DNA of 64,000 bases from 13-2-20CM-68-14 sp051955535 (GTDB lineage Bacteria; Actinomycetota; Thermoleophilia; Gaiellales; Gaiellaceae): the NCBI GenBank assembly GCA_051955535.1, contig JBQCGP010000085.1:65663-129662 (forward strand). Direction: 5' to 3'. A program made the position numbers and the translations under genes. Under the pieces are notes generated by a model. It saw only the letters and a list, made by a program, of their open reading frames with translations. It searched no databases and was not told the origin of the DNA. Shown here piece by piece: positions 16,690 to 25,076 of the stretch (position 1 is its first letter; each line of letters starts with the position of its first letter).

Positions 16690-17255
16690 TGACGGATCCC
16701 GCCAAGGATCAACTCGATGAGAAGCCCGAGGATCACGCACCGGATCACCATTCGGTGCGTGATCCCAGGGCGCGTAGCGCACTTGAAGAGCGGCTTGCCT
16801 CGGCCGAAGCCGAGGCCGAGACGCACCTGAACGACCTCAAGCGCCTGGCGGCGGAGTTCGAGAACTACCGCAAGCGCGTCGCTCGCGAGCAGGAGGCACT
16901 TTCGGTACGCGCCGCCGAGCGGCTCGTCAAGGAGCTGCTCCCGATTGTGGACGACCTCGAGCGGGCGCTCGAGGCGGCCGAGGAGCACCAGGAGGCTAAG
17001 CTCGAAGAAGGCGTGCGCCTCGTGCAGCGCCAGCTCGCGTCCGTACTCGAGCGGGAAGGCCTCGCCGAGATCGAGACGAGCGGCAAGTTCGATCCCCATG
17101 TCCACGAGGCGCTGCTCGCGCGGCCGGCCGACGCGGAGGAAGGCGCAGTGCTCGAAGTTCTCCAGAAGGGCTACCGTCTCGGCGACCATGTCCTGCGCCC
17201 GGCTCGCGTGATCGTCGCCGCGGCGAAGGAAAGCGATGGCGACGCAGGCCGGTAA
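16689..17255 (+). CDS. grpE: Nucleotide exchange factor GrpE
   Basis: The protein has 188 residues; its ATG overlaps the dnaK stop codon (TAATG). The N-terminal half is acidic and coiled-coil (ERLASAEAEAETHLNDLKRL and AAEFENYRKRVAREQEAL). The C-terminal beta domain has the GrpE signature near FDPHVHEALLARPADAEEGAVLEVLQKGYRL, with VLRPARVIVA at the end. It releases ADP from DnaK and acts as a thermosensor. Co-transcription with dnaK and dnaJ is evident from the overlaps. Confidence 0.95.
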
Positions 17256-18342
17256 CCCGTACGAGATCCTCGGCGTCTCCAAGAACGCGAGCGCCGATGA
17301 GATCAAGAAGGCCTACCGCAAGCTCGCGCGCGAGTACCACCCGGACCGCAACCCGGGCGACTCGTCGGCCGAGGAGCGCTTCAAGGAAGTCCAGGGCGCC
17401 TACGACCTGCTCTCGGATTCTGAGAAGCGGAAGCAGTACGACACTTTCGGTTCCGCGAACGGCCGCGGCGGCTTCCCCGGTGGCAACGTCAACTTCCAGG
17501 ACTTCGACCTGGGGGACCTCGGGGATCTCGGCGACCTGTTCGGCGGGATGTTCGGCGGACGCGGCCGCCCCGGTGGGGGCAGCCAGCGGACGCAGGCGCG
17601 CCGTGGGAACGACTTCGAGGTCATCGTCAACCTCTCGTTCGACGATTCGCTGAAGGGCGTCCAGACGAAGATCCCGGTGACGCTCGAGACGGCCTGCGCG
17701 GAGTGTCACGGCTCGGGTGCCCGCCCCGGGACGGCGCCGACGATCTGCCCCGAGTGCAAGGGCCGCGGCGTCGTGTCGGAGAGCCAGGGGTTCTTCGCGC
17801 TCTCGCAGCCGTGTCCGCGCTGTCGCGGGAACGGCACCGTGATCGAAGATCCGTGCCCGCGCTGCCACGGGTCCGGCCGCGAGGAGCGCACGAAGCGCTA
17901 CACGGTCAAGATCCCGGCCGGTGTCAAGGACGGGACGCGCATCCGTCTCAAGGGCAAGGGCGAGGCCGGCTTCAACGGCGGCGAGGCGGGTGACCTCTTC
18001 GTCGTCACTCGCGTCGAGCCGTCGAAGCTCTACGAGCGGCGCGGCGACGACCTCGTCGTCGAGCTGCCTGTCACTTTCGCCGAGGCGTCGCTCGGTGCCG
18101 AGGTTCAAGCGCCGACGCCAGATGGGCCGGTGACGCTCAAGGTCAAGGGCGGCACCCAGGACGGGACGCTGCTCCGGGTCAAGGGCAAGGGCGCGCCGAA
18201 GCTGAAGAGCTCTGGCCGCGGCGACGTGCTCGCGCGCGTGAAGGTAACCGTCCCGAAGCGGCTGAAGAAGCGCGAGCGCGAGCTGCTCGAGGAACTGCAG
18301 AAGCAGCCTCACGACGATCCACGGGACGCGCTGTTCACGTGA
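17236..18342 (+). CDS. dnaJ: Chaperone protein DnaJ (Hsp40)
   Basis: The protein has 368 residues; its ATG overlaps grpE by 20 bases. It contains a J domain with HPD (YHPDRNPGD, near 35) and a Gly/Phe-rich linker (GGMFGGRGRPGGGS). Four CxxCxGxG zinc repeats follow (CAECHGSG, CPECKGRG, CPRCRGNG, CPRCHGSG). The C-terminal substrate-binding domain includes TRIRLKGKGEAGFNGGEAGDL. It delivers clients to DnaK and stimulates its ATPase. All catalytic parts are present. Confidence 0.96.
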   Translation: MATQAGNPYEILGVSKNASADEIKKAYRKLAREYHPDRNPGDSSAEERFKEVQGAYDLLSDSEKRKQYDTFGSANGRGGFPGGNVNFQDFDLGDLGDLGDLFGGMFGGRGRPGGGSQRTQARRGNDFEVIVNLSFDDSLKGVQTKIPVTLETACAECHGSGARPGTAPTICPECKGRGVVSESQGFFALSQPCPRCRGNGTVIEDPCPRCHGSGREERTKRYTVKIPAGVKDGTRIRLKGKGEAGFNGGEAGDLFVVTRVEPSKLYERRGDDLVVELPVTFAEASLGAEVQAPTPDGPVTLKVKGGTQDGTLLRVKGKGAPKLKSSGRGDVLARVKVTVPKRLKKRERELLEELQKQPHDDPRDALFT

Positions 18343-18614
18343 GGCGCGTCGTGACGATTCTGCTCGTCTGGTCGCTCTCGCCGGTCGGGACGCTGCTGAA
18401 CGCCGCCCTCTTCTACGCCGTGCTCTTGTCGCTCGGCGCGCGGTGGGACCGGCCGATGCTCTGGTTGATCGTCGCGATCTTCGTCGCCGCCTGCACGTAC
18501 TTCGACGTTCGCGCCTACATCGCGCGCAAGAAGCTCGGGATGACGGCCTACGAGGCCGGCGAGGCAGTCGTCAACCGCATGTGGGGCCCGCCTCGCACCG
18601 AGGAGGACAGCTGA
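18339..18614 (+). CDS. Small membrane protein within the dnaK operon, function unknown
   Basis: The protein has 91 residues, starting GTG with a GTGA overlap with dnaJ and ending in a TGATG overlap with hspR. Two hydrophobic segments (VTILLVWSLSPVGTLLNAALFYAVLLSL and MLWLIVAIFVAACTYFDV) are followed by a basic cytoplasmic tail (YIARKKLGMTAYEAGEAVVNR). No known family. Its tight translational coupling inside a heat-shock operon is the notable point. Confidence 0.7.
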   Translation: MRRVVTILLVWSLSPVGTLLNAALFYAVLLSLGARWDRPMLWLIVAIFVAACTYFDVRAYIARKKLGMTAYEAGEAVVNRMWGPPRTEEDS

Positions 18615-18982
18615 TGGACGACCGTCCGCGCTACATGATCTCGGTCGCCGCGGAAATCGTCGGCATGCATCCGCAGACGCTGCGGATCTACGAGAGCAAG
18701 GGCCTCGTCAGGCCGAAGCGGACGCGCGGGAACACGCGCCTCTACTCGGACGCCGACCTCGAGCGCCTGCGCCTGATCCAGCGCCTGACGACCGAGCTCG
18801 GGCTCAACCTGGCCGGCGTCGAGGTCGTGCTGCGGCTCGAGGACGAGCTGCGCAAGGCCCACATGCGCCTCGAGCGCCTCGAGCGCCGAAGACGCGAAGA
18901 GGTTCAGAACGTTCACAAGCAGTACCGGCGCGAGCTCGTGCTCTACGAGACGCCGCAGCCGGTCCCGACCAGACAGGACTAG
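18614..18982 (+). CDS. hspR: Heat-shock repressor HspR (MerR family)
   Basis: The protein has 122 residues from ATG 18614, with GAGGAGG upstream inside the preceding gene. The MerR helix-turn-helix is clear (YMISVAAEIVGMHPQTLRIY followed by ESKGLVRPKRTRGNTRLYSD). It is followed by a dimerisation helix rich in Arg and Glu. In actinobacteria HspR with DnaK as co-repressor shuts off dnaK and clpB operons through HAIR boxes. Its place between dnaJ and clpB predicts autoregulation of the whole operon. Confidence 0.92.
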   Translation: MDDRPRYMISVAAEIVGMHPQTLRIYESKGLVRPKRTRGNTRLYSDADLERLRLIQRLTTELGLNLAGVEVVLRLEDELRKAHMRLERLERRRREEVQNVHKQYRRELVLYETPQPVPTRQD

Positions 18983-18989
18983 GAGACAG

Positions 18990-21464
18990 ATGGACTTCAA
19001 CAAGCTGACGCTCAAATCACAGGAGGCTGTCGCCGCCGCGCAGGAGCTGGCGCGCCGCAACGGCAATCCCGAGCTGTATCCCGAGCACCTGCTCGTGGCG
19101 CTGCTGGACCAGGACCTGCCGCGCGAGCTCGTCGAATCGGCTTCGACGCTCCGCGCCGAAGCCGAGGCAAAGCTTGCGCAGCGGCCGAAGGTCGCCGGCG
19201 GCACGCAACAGCCTCAGATCTCGGCGACGTTGGCCAAGGTCCTCGACCGTGCTTCGGACGAAGCACGGTCGATGCAGGACGATTACGTCTCGACCGAGCA
19301 CCTACTGCTCGCGCTCGACGTTGTGCCGCGCGACCAGCTCGAGGCGAAGATCAAGGCCGTCCGTGGCGGCCAGCGCGTCACCTCGCAGGACCCCGAGGGC
19401 ACCTACCAGGCGCTCGAGAAGTTCGGCCGTGACCTGACCGAGCTCGCCGAGCAGGGGAAGCTCGACCCGGTCATAGGCCGCGACGAGGAGATCCGCCGCG
19501 TCATCCAGGTCCTCTCGCGCCGCACGAAGAACAACCCCGTCCTGATCGGCGATCCCGGCGTGGGCAAGACCGCGATCGCCGAGGGGCTCGCGCAGCGGAT
19601 CGTCGCCGGCGACGTCCCGGAGGGCCTGAAGGGGAAGCGCGTCTGGGCGCTGGACATCGGCGCGCTGCTCGCCGGCTCGAAGTACCGCGGCGAGTTCGAG
19701 GAGCGCCTCAAGGCCGTCCTCACGGAGATCAAGAACGCGGAGGGCCAGCTGATCCTCTTCATCGACGAGCTGCACACGATCGTCGGCGCGGGCGCTGCCG
19801 AGGGCGCCGTCGACGCCGCGAACATGCTCAAGCCGATGCTCGCGCGCGGCGAGCTGCGCGCGATCGGCGCGACGACGCTCGACGAGTACCGCAAGCACAT
19901 CGAGAAGGACGCGGCGCTCGAGCGGCGCTTCCAGCCGATCTTCGTCGGCGAGCCTTCCGTCGCCGACACGATCGCCATCCTCCGCGGGCTCAAGGAGCGC
20001 TACGAGGCGCATCACGGCGTGCGGATCCGCGACGCCGCGCTGGTCGCGGCCGCGGTCCTCTCCGACCGCTACATCTCCGACCGGCAGCTGCCGGACAAGG
20101 CGATCGACCTCGTCGACGAGGCCGCCTCGCGGCTGAGGATGGAAATCGACTCTTCGCCGCTCGAGCTCGACGAGGCAGACCGGCGCGTGCGCCAGCTCGA
20201 GATCGAGCTTGCAGCGATGGGCAAGGAATCGAAGGAGACGCGTGAGCCCGTCGAGCGGGAGCTCGCCGAAGCGCAGGAGCTGCGCAACGAGCTGGCCGCA
20301 CGCTGGGCGAAGGAGAAGGAGGCGCTCGAGCGGGTCAAGGAGATCATGGGCCGGATCGACGAGCTGAAGTACGAGGCCGACCGTGCCGAGCGGGCCGGCG
20401 AGCTGCAGCGAGTCGCGGAGATCCGCTACGGCGAGCTGCCCGACCTCGAGCACGAGCTCGCCGACCGTGACGGCGCCGTCCCCGAAGGCGAGCCGATGGT
20501 GAAGGAGGAGGTCGACGAGGACGACATCGCGCAGGTCGTCGCCCGGTGGACCGGCATTCCGGTCTCACGGCTCCTCGAGGGCGAGACCGAGAAGCTGATC
20601 CACATGGAGGAGCGGCTGCACGAGCGTGTCGTCGGCCAGGACGAAGCGGTCGAGGCCGTCGCGAACGCGCTGCGTCGCTCCCGCACCGGCCTCCAGGACC
20701 CGAACCGTCCGATCGGCTCCTTCATCTTCCTCGGCCCGACCGGCGTCGGGAAGACGGAGCTCGCTCGGGCCCTCGCCGAGTTCATGTTCGACGACGAACG
20801 GGCGATCGTCCGCCTCGACATGTCCGAGTACCAGGAGCGCCATACGGTCGCCCGGCTGGTCGGCGCGCCGCCGGGGTACGTCGGCTACGAGGAGGGCGGC
20901 CAGCTGACTGAGGCCGTTCGTCGGCGCCCGTACAGCGTCGTCCTGCTCGACGAGATCGAGAAGGCACACACCGAGATCTTCGACGTGCTCCTGCAGATCC
21001 TCGATGACGGCCGGCTCACGGACGGCCAGGGCCGGACGGTCGACTTCCGGAACACCGTGATCATCATGACCTCGAACATCCGCTCGGCAGCGGCGCTCTC
21101 CGAGCACTTCCGCCCCGAGTTCCTGAACCGGATCGACGAGATCGTCGAGTTCGAGCCGCTCACGCGCGAGCAGCTGGGCGAGATCGTCGAGCTACAGCTC
21201 GGACGCTTGCGTGAGCGGCTGGCCGAGCGCGGGCTCAGACTCGAGCTGACGGACGCGGCGAAGGAGGCCGTCACCGAGGCCGGCTGGGATCCGACCTTCG
21301 GCGCCAGGCCGCTCAAGCGGGCGCTGCAGCGGCTCGTCGAGAATCCGCTCGCGCTACGCCTGCTCGAGGGCGAGTTCGCCGAGGGTGACAGCGTGCGCGT
21401 CGATGCGCTGGACGGCGAGCTCGTGTTCGAAAAGGCCGGCGAGCGCGAGCCGGCGGCGGCCTAG
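18990..21464 (+). CDS. clpB: ATP-dependent disaggregase ClpB
   Basis: The protein has 824 residues, shorter than the usual 850-870. Parts in order: N-terminal Clp repeats (SQEAVAAAQELARRNGNPE), first AAA+ domain (GDPGVGKTAIAEGLAQR; LILFIDELHTIVGAG), a coiled-coil middle domain near 400-520, and a second AAA+ domain (FLGPTGVGKTELARALAEF; RPEFLNRIDEIVEFEPL). With DnaK it rescues aggregated proteins. Odd point: after MTSN in the second ATPase domain only ten residues (IRSAAALSEH) precede FRPEF, where E. coli ClpB has about 29, so one helix seems missing. The gene starts 7 bases after hspR. Confidence 0.95.
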   Translation: MDFNKLTLKSQEAVAAAQELARRNGNPELYPEHLLVALLDQDLPRELVESASTLRAEAEAKLAQRPKVAGGTQQPQISATLAKVLDRASDEARSMQDDYVSTEHLLLALDVVPRDQLEAKIKAVRGGQRVTSQDPEGTYQALEKFGRDLTELAEQGKLDPVIGRDEEIRRVIQVLSRRTKNNPVLIGDPGVGKTAIAEGLAQRIVAGDVPEGLKGKRVWALDIGALLAGSKYRGEFEERLKAVLTEIKNAEGQLILFIDELHTIVGAGAAEGAVDAANMLKPMLARGELRAIGATTLDEYRKHIEKDAALERRFQPIFVGEPSVADTIAILRGLKERYEAHHGVRIRDAALVAAAVLSDRYISDRQLPDKAIDLVDEAASRLRMEIDSSPLELDEADRRVRQLEIELAAMGKESKETREPVERELAEAQELRNELAARWAKEKEALERVKEIMGRIDELKYEADRAERAGELQRVAEIRYGELPDLEHELADRDGAVPEGEPMVKEEVDEDDIAQVVARWTGIPVSRLLEGETEKLIHMEERLHERVVGQDEAVEAVANALRRSRTGLQDPNRPIGSFIFLGPTGVGKTELARALAEFMFDDERAIVRLDMSEYQERHTVARLVGAPPGYVGYEEGGQLTEAVRRRPYSVVLLDEIEKAHTEIFDVLLQILDDGRLTDGQGRTVDFRNTVIIMTSNIRSAAALSEHFRPEFLNRIDEIVEFEPLTREQLGEIVELQLGRLRERLAERGLRLELTDAAKEAVTEAGWDPTFGARPLKRALQRLVENPLALRLLEGEFAEGDSVRVDALDGELVFEKAGEREPAAA

Positions 21465-21495
21465 TCGACGTTTCTGCTCGCGCTTTTGCCAGGCG

Positions 21496-21792
21496 CTACC
21501 GCTCGAGCGGCGCCATCGTCAGGCCGTGGTCGTTGAGGCTCTGCCAGTAGAGCTCGGCCGGCTCGCGATGCCCCGTCCAGACGACTGCCTGGCCGGTGTT
21601 GTGAATGCGGTTGGCGAGCGACATGCCCTGCTCGAAGCTGACGCCGGGTAGGACGCTCGCGAGCGCGAAGGCGACACCGTCGAAGGTGTTGTGGTTGTCG
21701 TTGAGGACGATCACGCGCCAGGCGTCCCCGGTGCCGCCGCCCGAGCGACGGGTCGGCCGCTCCTTCGTCGGGGTCGACGGAGCGACTGTCAC
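21496..21792 (-). CDS. clpS: ATP-dependent Clp protease adaptor ClpS
   Basis: The protein has 98 residues from GTG 21792. A disordered N-terminal stretch is followed by the ClpS core: WRVIVLNDNHNTFDGVAFAL (the N-degron pocket strand and D-N-x-T-F motif) and a later His-rich part (ANRIHNTGQAVVWTGHREPAE). It hands N-end-rule substrates to ClpAP/ClpCP. It converges on clpB, which is a separate disaggregase, so the neighbourhood is thematic rather than an operon. Confidence 0.88.
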   Translation of the reverse strand: MTVAPSTPTKERPTRRSGGGTGDAWRVIVLNDNHNTFDGVAFALASVLPGVSFEQGMSLANRIHNTGQAVVWTGHREPAELYWQSLNDHGLTMAPLER

Positions 21793-21959
21793 TCGGCGGC
21801 CGCCTTCGCTTCCGGGGCCATGCTCTGACGCTAGCGCTTGCTGCAGATTCGTGTCAGTGCCGTTTCACACACGTCACGTCTTCCGCACTAGCCTGTCGGT
21901 GGGCGGGAGTGGTGGTGACCCGAGTCACGCGTGTACCCGAAGGGGTAGTTTCAGGCCCG

Positions 21960-22757
21960 ATGGCACGTAGACAGCAGCGGCCCCGCGAACGACGCCGGCA
22001 ACCTCAGCCGACCCCGCCGCCGCTGCCTCCCGAGACGCGTACCGTCGGCCAGCTCGTCGCGGAGACCATCCGCTTCTACGCCCATCACTTCTGGCGCTCG
22101 GTCTCGCTGGGGATCTCGGTCGCGGTCATCGACGTAGTCGCGGTCAGTCTGAGCCGTACGAACGCGATCATCTTCGAGGTCGTTGTCGCCGGACCGCTGC
22201 TGACGATCTCGTTCGTCGCGGCCTCGGTACTGATCTCGAAACGTCCGCGTCCGCCGTCCGGGACTCTCGTCACCGCCTGGGTTGCCGGCACGCTCGCGTT
22301 CGTTCCGTTCCCATTCCTCGCGCTGGGGTTCGTGCTTCCCGCGCTCGCGTGGCTCGCGTTCATCGGGCTGGTCGTGCCCGTGATCGTGATCGAGCGTGCG
22401 CCTTTCCGCGCCGCGTTCCGCCGTGCGATCGAGCTCAGTCGCGCCGACTACGTGCATGCGCTCGGCTCGCTCGCGACGCTCGCGCTCACCTACTTCATCA
22501 CGCGGCTCGGCCTCTTCTTCATGCTCCGCGGCGGCAGCGGCGCGGCCGAGCGAACCGCAGGTTTCCTGGCCGACCTCGTCCTCTCACCGGTGATCTTCCT
22601 CGGCGGCGCGCTCGTCTACTACGACCAGGCGGCGCGTGTAGTCTCGGCGCCCCGACCGAGGAGGCGCGATGCCGACGTACATCCTGCTGTCCAACCTGAC
22701 CGCCCAAGGCGTCCAGACGCTCAAGTCGAACCCGGCTCGGCTGCGAGAGGTCAATAG
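21960..22757 (+). CDS. Multi-pass membrane protein; C-terminus probably runs past its natural end
   Basis: The protein has 265 residues from ATG 21960. After a basic and Pro-rich N-terminus come about five membrane segments (LGISVAVIDVVAVSL, GPLLTISFVAASVL, AWVAGTLAFVPFPF, LAWLAFIGLVVPVIV, FLADLVLSPVIFLGGALVYY), in a plan like DUF6159-type or glycerophosphoryl transporter-like proteins. The last 50 codons lie over the next gene and read as shadow sequence (PRPRRRDADVHPAVQPDR). A TAG stop occurs at 22639 in the next frame, so a one-base change may have removed the original stop. Confidence 0.6.
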   Translation: MARRQQRPRERRRQPQPTPPPLPPETRTVGQLVAETIRFYAHHFWRSVSLGISVAVIDVVAVSLSRTNAIIFEVVVAGPLLTISFVAASVLISKRPRPPSGTLVTAWVAGTLAFVPFPFLALGFVLPALAWLAFIGLVVPVIVIERAPFRAAFRRAIELSRADYVHALGSLATLALTYFITRLGLFFMLRGGSGAAERTAGFLADLVLSPVIFLGGALVYYDQAARVVSAPRPRRRDADVHPAVQPDRPRRPDAQVEPGSAARGQ

Positions 22758-22953
22758 GGACGTCGAGGAGCTCGGTGCGAAGGTCGTCCACCAGTGGGCA
22801 ACGCTCGGGCCGTTCGACTTCGTCAACGTCGTCGAGGCGCCCGACGCCGCGACGATCGCGCGCGTCTCGGTCGCGCTCGGAGCGCGCGGGAGCGCACAGC
22901 TGCAGACGCTGACCGCGCTGACGATCGACGAGTTCCTGGGCGCGCTCGACTAG
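22669..22953 (+). CDS. GYD domain protein
   Basis: The protein has 94 residues and fits the GYD family: MPTYILLSNLTAQGVQTLKS, EELGAKVVHQWATLGPFDFV and VVEAPDAATIARVSVALGARGS. The biochemical function of this ferredoxin-fold family is not established. A strong ribosome binding site (GAGGAGG) lies upstream, and TAGTCT near 22639 could be its -10. The start lies inside the end of the membrane-protein frame, and its stop overlaps the convergent psuG stop by 4 bases. Confidence 0.85.
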   Translation: MPTYILLSNLTAQGVQTLKSNPARLREVNRDVEELGAKVVHQWATLGPFDFVNVVEAPDAATIARVSVALGARGSAQLQTLTALTIDEFLGALD

Positions 22954-23834
22954 CCCTGCGCCGCGACCGCGACCTCCGCCGCGAGTGCGGCGTTGTCGAC
23001 GATCAGCCGCTTGTTGACGCGGACGCTCTCGCCGCCCGTCTCGCGATGGATGTGGGCGAGCACGAACGGTGTGACGTCCTGCCCGCGCACGCCTTCCGCA
23101 GCCGCTTGCTCGAGCGCTTCCTCGGTGACCTTCTCGACCTCGAGGCTCTCCGCCGGCGGCTGGGCCAGAAGCAGCCCGCCACGCCCGAGCTCCCAGTGTT
23201 CCTGCGCGATCGCAGCGGCCCCCGGGGCCGTCTCGACGGTGAACGGAACCGGCGGCCCGTCCGTCGCCGAGTAGAAGAGCGGCAGCTTCTGCGTTCGCCA
23301 GCCGAGCACGGGCACGCCGAGGGTCTCGAGGAGTTCGAGGGTCGCCGGCACATCGAGGAGCGACTTGACGCCCGAAGCAACGACGAGCGCCGGCACGCGC
23401 GCCAGCTCGCCGAGGTCCGCGGAGACGTCCGGGCGCTCCGTGAAGCCACGGTGGACGCCGCCGATCCCGCCCGTGCCCATGAACCGGATTCCGACGCGAG
23501 CGCAGACGGCGAGCGTGCCTCCAACCGTCGTCGCGCCGAGCCCGCCGTCGACGACGACCGCCGCGAGGTCCCGCGGCCCGACCTTGCGGGCCTCCGCGCC
23601 GGCAGATGCGAACAACTCCAGCTCGGCCTCGGAGAGCCCGACGCGGATCGCGCCGTCGACGATCCCGATCGTGGCCGGGACGGCTCCCACTTCTCGGACT
23701 CGGCGCTCCGCCTCCAGCGCGACCCCCAGGCCTGCGGCGTCCGGGAAGCCGTGTGCGACCAGCGTCGTCTCGAGCGCGACCGCCGCGGCGCCGCGCCGCT
23801 GCGCCTCCGCGACCTCGGCGCCAAGCTCGATCAC
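22950..23834 (-). CDS. psuG: Pseudouridine-5'-phosphate glycosidase
   Basis: The protein has 294 residues from GTG 23834, which overlaps the kinase stop by 4 bases (GTGA). Family signatures: AAVALETTLVAHGFP, ARKVGPRDLAAVV, FMGTGGIGGVHRGF, VVASGVKSLLDVPATLELLE and NKRLIVDNAALAAEVA. The enzyme splits pseudouridine 5'-phosphate into uracil and ribose 5-phosphate, completing breakdown of pseudouridine from RNA turnover. The adjacent kinase supplies its substrate. Confidence 0.94.
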   Translation of the reverse strand: MIELGAEVAEAQRRGAAAVALETTLVAHGFPDAAGLGVALEAERRVREVGAVPATIGIVDGAIRVGLSEAELELFASAGAEARKVGPRDLAAVVVDGGLGATTVGGTLAVCARVGIRFMGTGGIGGVHRGFTERPDVSADLGELARVPALVVASGVKSLLDVPATLELLETLGVPVLGWRTQKLPLFYSATDGPPVPFTVETAPGAAAIAQEHWELGRGGLLLAQPPAESLEVEKVTEEALEQAAAEGVRGQDVTPFVLAHIHRETGGESVRVNKRLIVDNAALAAEVAVAAQG

Positions 23835-24661
23835 GGCGTCGCTCCGAGCTTCGCGACCGCGTGCGCAGCGGCCTCGAGCGCGAGCTCGACACCGCCGACG
23901 AGGTAGCCGGCGGCAAAGGCGTCGCCGGCGCCTGTCGTATCCACGACGGTCGTCGGCACGGCAGGAAGCTCTTGCCGCTCGCCGCCGTGGACGATGGCGC
24001 AACCGGCGGCGCCGCGCTTGATCGCCCACGTCGCCCCGGGCAGCGCATCGATTCCCACCGCCGCGACCTCTCCCTCGTTTGCGAACAGGACATCGGGCGC
24101 GAGGGCGGCAAGGCTTTCGCGCAGCCGCTGTGCACCGAACCGCTCGATCACGCTCGTCGAGGCGAGGTCGACGCTCAGCGAGCCGCCGCCCTTCCGGACG
24201 AGCGAGGCAGCGCGCACGGCCGCGCCGTCGATCGGCGAAGACATCAGGCTGTAGCCCGACAGGTGGAGGTGGGTCGCGCCTTCGAACCACACCGGCTCGA
24301 GCTCCTCCGCGGAGAGGCCCGGCGCAACGCCACGGTCGCTGGCCATCGACCGCTCGCCGTGCCTTCCAACGATTGACACGACGACCCCGTTCCGGCCGAG
24401 CGCGACCGGGCCGAACACCTCGACGCCGAGGCGCGCGAGCTCCGACGCGGCGAGCGAGGCCGCCGGATCGTCGCCGCGCTTCCCGACGAAGCGGGCCTCG
24501 GCGCCGAGCGAGGCGGCCCAGGCGGCGACGTTCGCGGCCTGCCCCCCGGAGCCGGTCCTGGTCTGCGCCGCGGCGTCCGTGCCTGGCTGCAGCGGTTCGT
24601 CCAGGCGGACGATCACGTCGAGCATCAGGTCACCGAGCGTGCAGAGGACGAGCCTGGACAT
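23831..24661 (-). CDS. PfkB-family carbohydrate kinase, probably pseudouridine kinase
   Basis: The protein has 276 residues from ATG 24661. It shows the ribokinase/PfkB fold: GDLMLDVIVRLDEPL, a GSGGQAANVAAWAASLGA nucleoside-side motif, and the ATP/anion-hole motif DTTGAGDAFAAGYLVGG near 240. The 4-base overlap with psuG argues that the substrate is pseudouridine, giving a two-gene salvage or catabolic operon. Specificity rests on context, since PfkB kinases are hard to tell apart by sequence. Confidence 0.82.
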   Translation of the reverse strand: MSRLVLCTLGDLMLDVIVRLDEPLQPGTDAAAQTRTGSGGQAANVAAWAASLGAEARFVGKRGDDPAASLAASELARLGVEVFGPVALGRNGVVVSIVGRHGERSMASDRGVAPGLSAEELEPVWFEGATHLHLSGYSLMSSPIDGAAVRAASLVRKGGGSLSVDLASTSVIERFGAQRLRESLAALAPDVLFANEGEVAAVGIDALPGATWAIKRGAAGCAIVHGGERQELPAVPTTVVDTTGAGDAFAAGYLVGGVELALEAAAHAVAKLGATP

Positions 24662-24666
24662 CGCCG

Positions 24667-24672
24667 TACAAT
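24667..24672 (+). promoter_or_regulatory. -10 hexamer TACAAT, leaderless spacing to ATG 24679
   Basis: TACAAT is followed by six bases and the ATG of the small membrane protein gene. It is a near-consensus -10 in the 17-base gap between divergent genes. Confidence 0.5.
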
Positions 24673-24678
24673 CGTCCC

Positions 24679-24876
24679 ATGGACGGTGAGGGACGTGGCC
24701 GCCGCCTGCGGACCTTCGTGCTCGGCGGACTCGTCGGCGCCTCTGCGGTGATCGCCGCTGCACGCCGCCGGCGCGGGGCCTCCGCCCGGCCGCCTCGAGC
24801 CGGGCTCGCAGCGTTCGAGGACGCGCCGTGCTACCGCGAGCTGGTCGAGCTCGAGCGGGAACGCTCCCGGGACTAG
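24679..24876 (+). CDS. Small single-pass membrane protein (65 residues), unknown
   Basis: The product is a basic N-terminus (GEGRGRRLR), one hydrophobic segment (TFVLGGLVGASAVIAA), a basic stretch, and a C-terminal FEDAPCYRELVELERE segment. The start ATG 24679 is supported by TACAAT exactly 6 bases upstream. It is divergent from the kinase gene. Its stop codon TAG is also the first triplet of the Family B repeat that follows. No family recognised. Confidence 0.6.
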   Translation: MDGEGRGRRLRTFVLGGLVGASAVIAAARRRRGASARPPRAGLAAFEDAPCYRELVELERERSRD

Positions 24877-25040
24877 GAGGGTTTGGCGCAAAGCAGTCTG
24901 TGCGGCCGGCGCACGCTGCTCGCCCGCTGAGCTGCGTCCTCAGTCGCGCCAATAGCTTCGGCTGTTGACGCTCCCTGCGTCCTTGTCAGCGAACGAGCAT
25001 CGCACGCCGGCGACGAGCGGCTTTCCGCCAAACCCTCCTA
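24874..25040. repeat. Family B palindromic element, full-length copy 1 (about 167 bp)
   Basis: The ends are perfect 15-base inverted repeats (TAGGAGGGTTTGGCG and its complement). Inside, CGCTGA (24925-24930) pairs with TCAGCG (24986-24991). The core contains GCGTCCTCAGTCGCGCC (24934-24950), an inner hairpin AATAGC-TTCG-GCTGTT (24951-24966), and GACGCTCCCTGCGTCCTTG (24967-24985). The core is almost identical to that at 47120-47171, while the outer arms are unrelated in sequence. The first TAG is the stop codon of the preceding gene. It may be a mobile palindrome or a structured RNA. Confidence 0.75.
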
Positions 25041-25064
25041 GGCGGTCCCAGCCAGGCCCGCTGC

Positions 25065-25070
25065 TACTGT
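25065..25070 (+). promoter_or_regulatory. -10 hexamer TACTGT, leaderless spacing to GTG 25077
   Basis: TACTGT is followed by six bases and the GTG start of the zinc-ribbon gene. Confidence 0.4.
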
Positions 25071-25076
25071 CAGAAC

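Noticed and set aside
24874..25040. Family B element as a simple intrinsic terminator
   Set aside because: It is far too long, has a conserved core, and has no T run at its end; it also occurs between genes where termination is not obviously needed.
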